64,000 nucleotides of DNA from Trichocoleus desertorum NBK24 (GTDB lineage Bacteria; Cyanobacteriota; Cyanobacteriia; FACHB-46). Shown here one piece after another: positions 63,580 to 64,000 of this stretch. The stretch is taken from NCBI RefSeq assembly GCF_030409055.1, contig NZ_CP116619.1:4667628-4731627 (forward strand), given 5' to 3'. The notes below the pieces were generated by a model. The model was not told the DNA's origin. It saw only the letters and a program-made list of their open reading frames with translations, and searched no databases. How positions within the stretch are numbered: position 1 is the stretch's first letter; each line of letters opens with the position of its first letter. The position numbers and the translations under genes were made by a program.

Positions 63580-64000
63580 TTAGATCTCAGCAACCGCTCG
63601 TTCAATTAAGCGACGAGCCAGGGTTTGCACCCCTGTGTGTTCATAATAATTCGTTGTCATATCTAGAAACGCGCCCAGGTAGTCTAACTTGTCATTGGAA
63701 ATTTCAATGAAGTTTTGCAAGTGGCTGACAACGGTTTCAGGAGTTAGGTTACGCGAGGTGACAAAATTGCTCATCCAGCCTTGGGTGGAAGCAAAACTTT
63801 CGTTGATAAAGCCAAGTTGTCCGGCAGGATTGCCGCCTGGAATTAAGCCGCCAATTTGCTTGAAGACAGGATGCTGAGTCAATTCACCTGGATTGAGTTG
63901 GCTGAGGGCAGATTGGGTTTTTAGAATGAAGTCTGGGCCTAGGGGAATTAAACCATCGAAGCAAACTAGCGCCGCCATTCGCATCAGAGATTCACCGCTG
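63580..64000 (-). CDS. Uncharacterised protein, 5' end beyond window
   Basis: The frame is open from the window edge (…SGESLMRMAALVCFDGLIPLGPDF) to a stop at 63580. The first visible ATG is at 63984, but the frame before it is open and coding-like, so the true start may lie outside. The visible 139 residues are helical (LGFINESFASTQGWMSNFV, ETVVSHLQNFIEISNDKLDYLGAFLDM) with no membrane segment or motif I recognise. It is followed closely by the DUF2996 gene. Confidence 0.75.
   Translation of the reverse strand, partial: SGESLMRMAALVCFDGLIPLGPDFILKTQSALSQLNPGELTQHPVFKQIGGLIPGGNPAGQLGFINESFASTQGWMSNFVTSRNLTPETVVSHLQNFIEISNDKLDYLGAFLDMTTNYYEHTGVQTLARRLIERAVAEI

Noticed and set aside
1-64000. 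tRNA, rRNA or known riboswitch genes
   Set aside because: No cloverleaf, rRNA or riboswitch core was recognised in any spacer by eye; a covariance-model search would be decisive.

Overview
The window comes from a cyanobacterium. The HIP1 octamer GCGATCGC (and near variants) is scattered through genes and spacers, the magnesium-protoporphyrin ester cyclase gene acsF is present, and nitrate is assimilated by the cyanobacterial set nirA, nrtABCD, narB and narM with NtcA-type promoters. NirA carries a C-terminal plant-type [2Fe-2S] ferredoxin domain, a fusion known from filamentous non-heterocystous Plectonema/Leptolyngbya boryana. I infer a Leptolyngbya-like host. I saw no rRNA or tRNA gene, CRISPR array, or plasmid or phage module.

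Layout. Positions 1-6200 hold a conserved block on the minus strand (carA, a STAS-domain protein with an apparent ATT start, mini-RNase III, and the Arg-rich start of an RlmB-like methyltransferase), a lipid kinase, a secreted aspartic protease and a DUF4303 protein. Positions 6200-12500 hold hisA, a GAF histidine kinase, a beta-propeller/transglutaminase protein, a second lipid kinase and an EAL protein. Positions 12900-23200 hold a P2-type cation ATPase, recF, an SLH protein, an intact IS5-family element inserted in the last codons of a ferredoxin-like gene, a small gene behind a Fur-box-like promoter, and aroA. Positions 23800-29000 hold a REC-GGDEF-EAL regulator, mobA, csbD, a HEAT-repeat protein and a Rieske protein.

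Positions 29470-43720 are the centre of the window. On one strand lie an FNT-type formate/nitrite channel, nirA-ferredoxin, the nitrate ABC transporter nrtABCD, a second nitrate permease of the MFS type (nrtP), narB, a PsiE-like membrane protein and narM. Three transcription units start with GTA-N8-TAC NtcA sites placed exactly 22 nt before a -10 hexamer (FNT, nirA, narB), and a fourth weaker candidate precedes nrtA. The leader of the FNT gene holds a perfect 25-bp hairpin, and the nirA-nrtA spacer holds a perfect 14-bp inverted repeat. Together the genes import nitrate and nitrite by three transporter types, reduce nitrate to nitrite (NarB, helped by NarM, with molybdenum cofactor work by MobA nearby) and nitrite to ammonium (NirA).

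Positions 43800-53600 hold a MESH1-like (p)ppGpp hydrolase, a two-component pair, a metallophosphoesterase, an FTR1 iron permease with a candidate 44-residue gene in front of it on the other strand, a MOSC protein and a large hybrid sensor kinase. From 53714 to 56304 an uncharacterised gene is split by an IS630-family element. Excising the element with one TA restores a single 431-codon frame. The end of the window holds a beta-barrel protein, acsF, a GNAT/Uma2 pair, a CPBP protease, an M48 protease, a TM2 protein, a DUF2996 protein and an open-ended gene.
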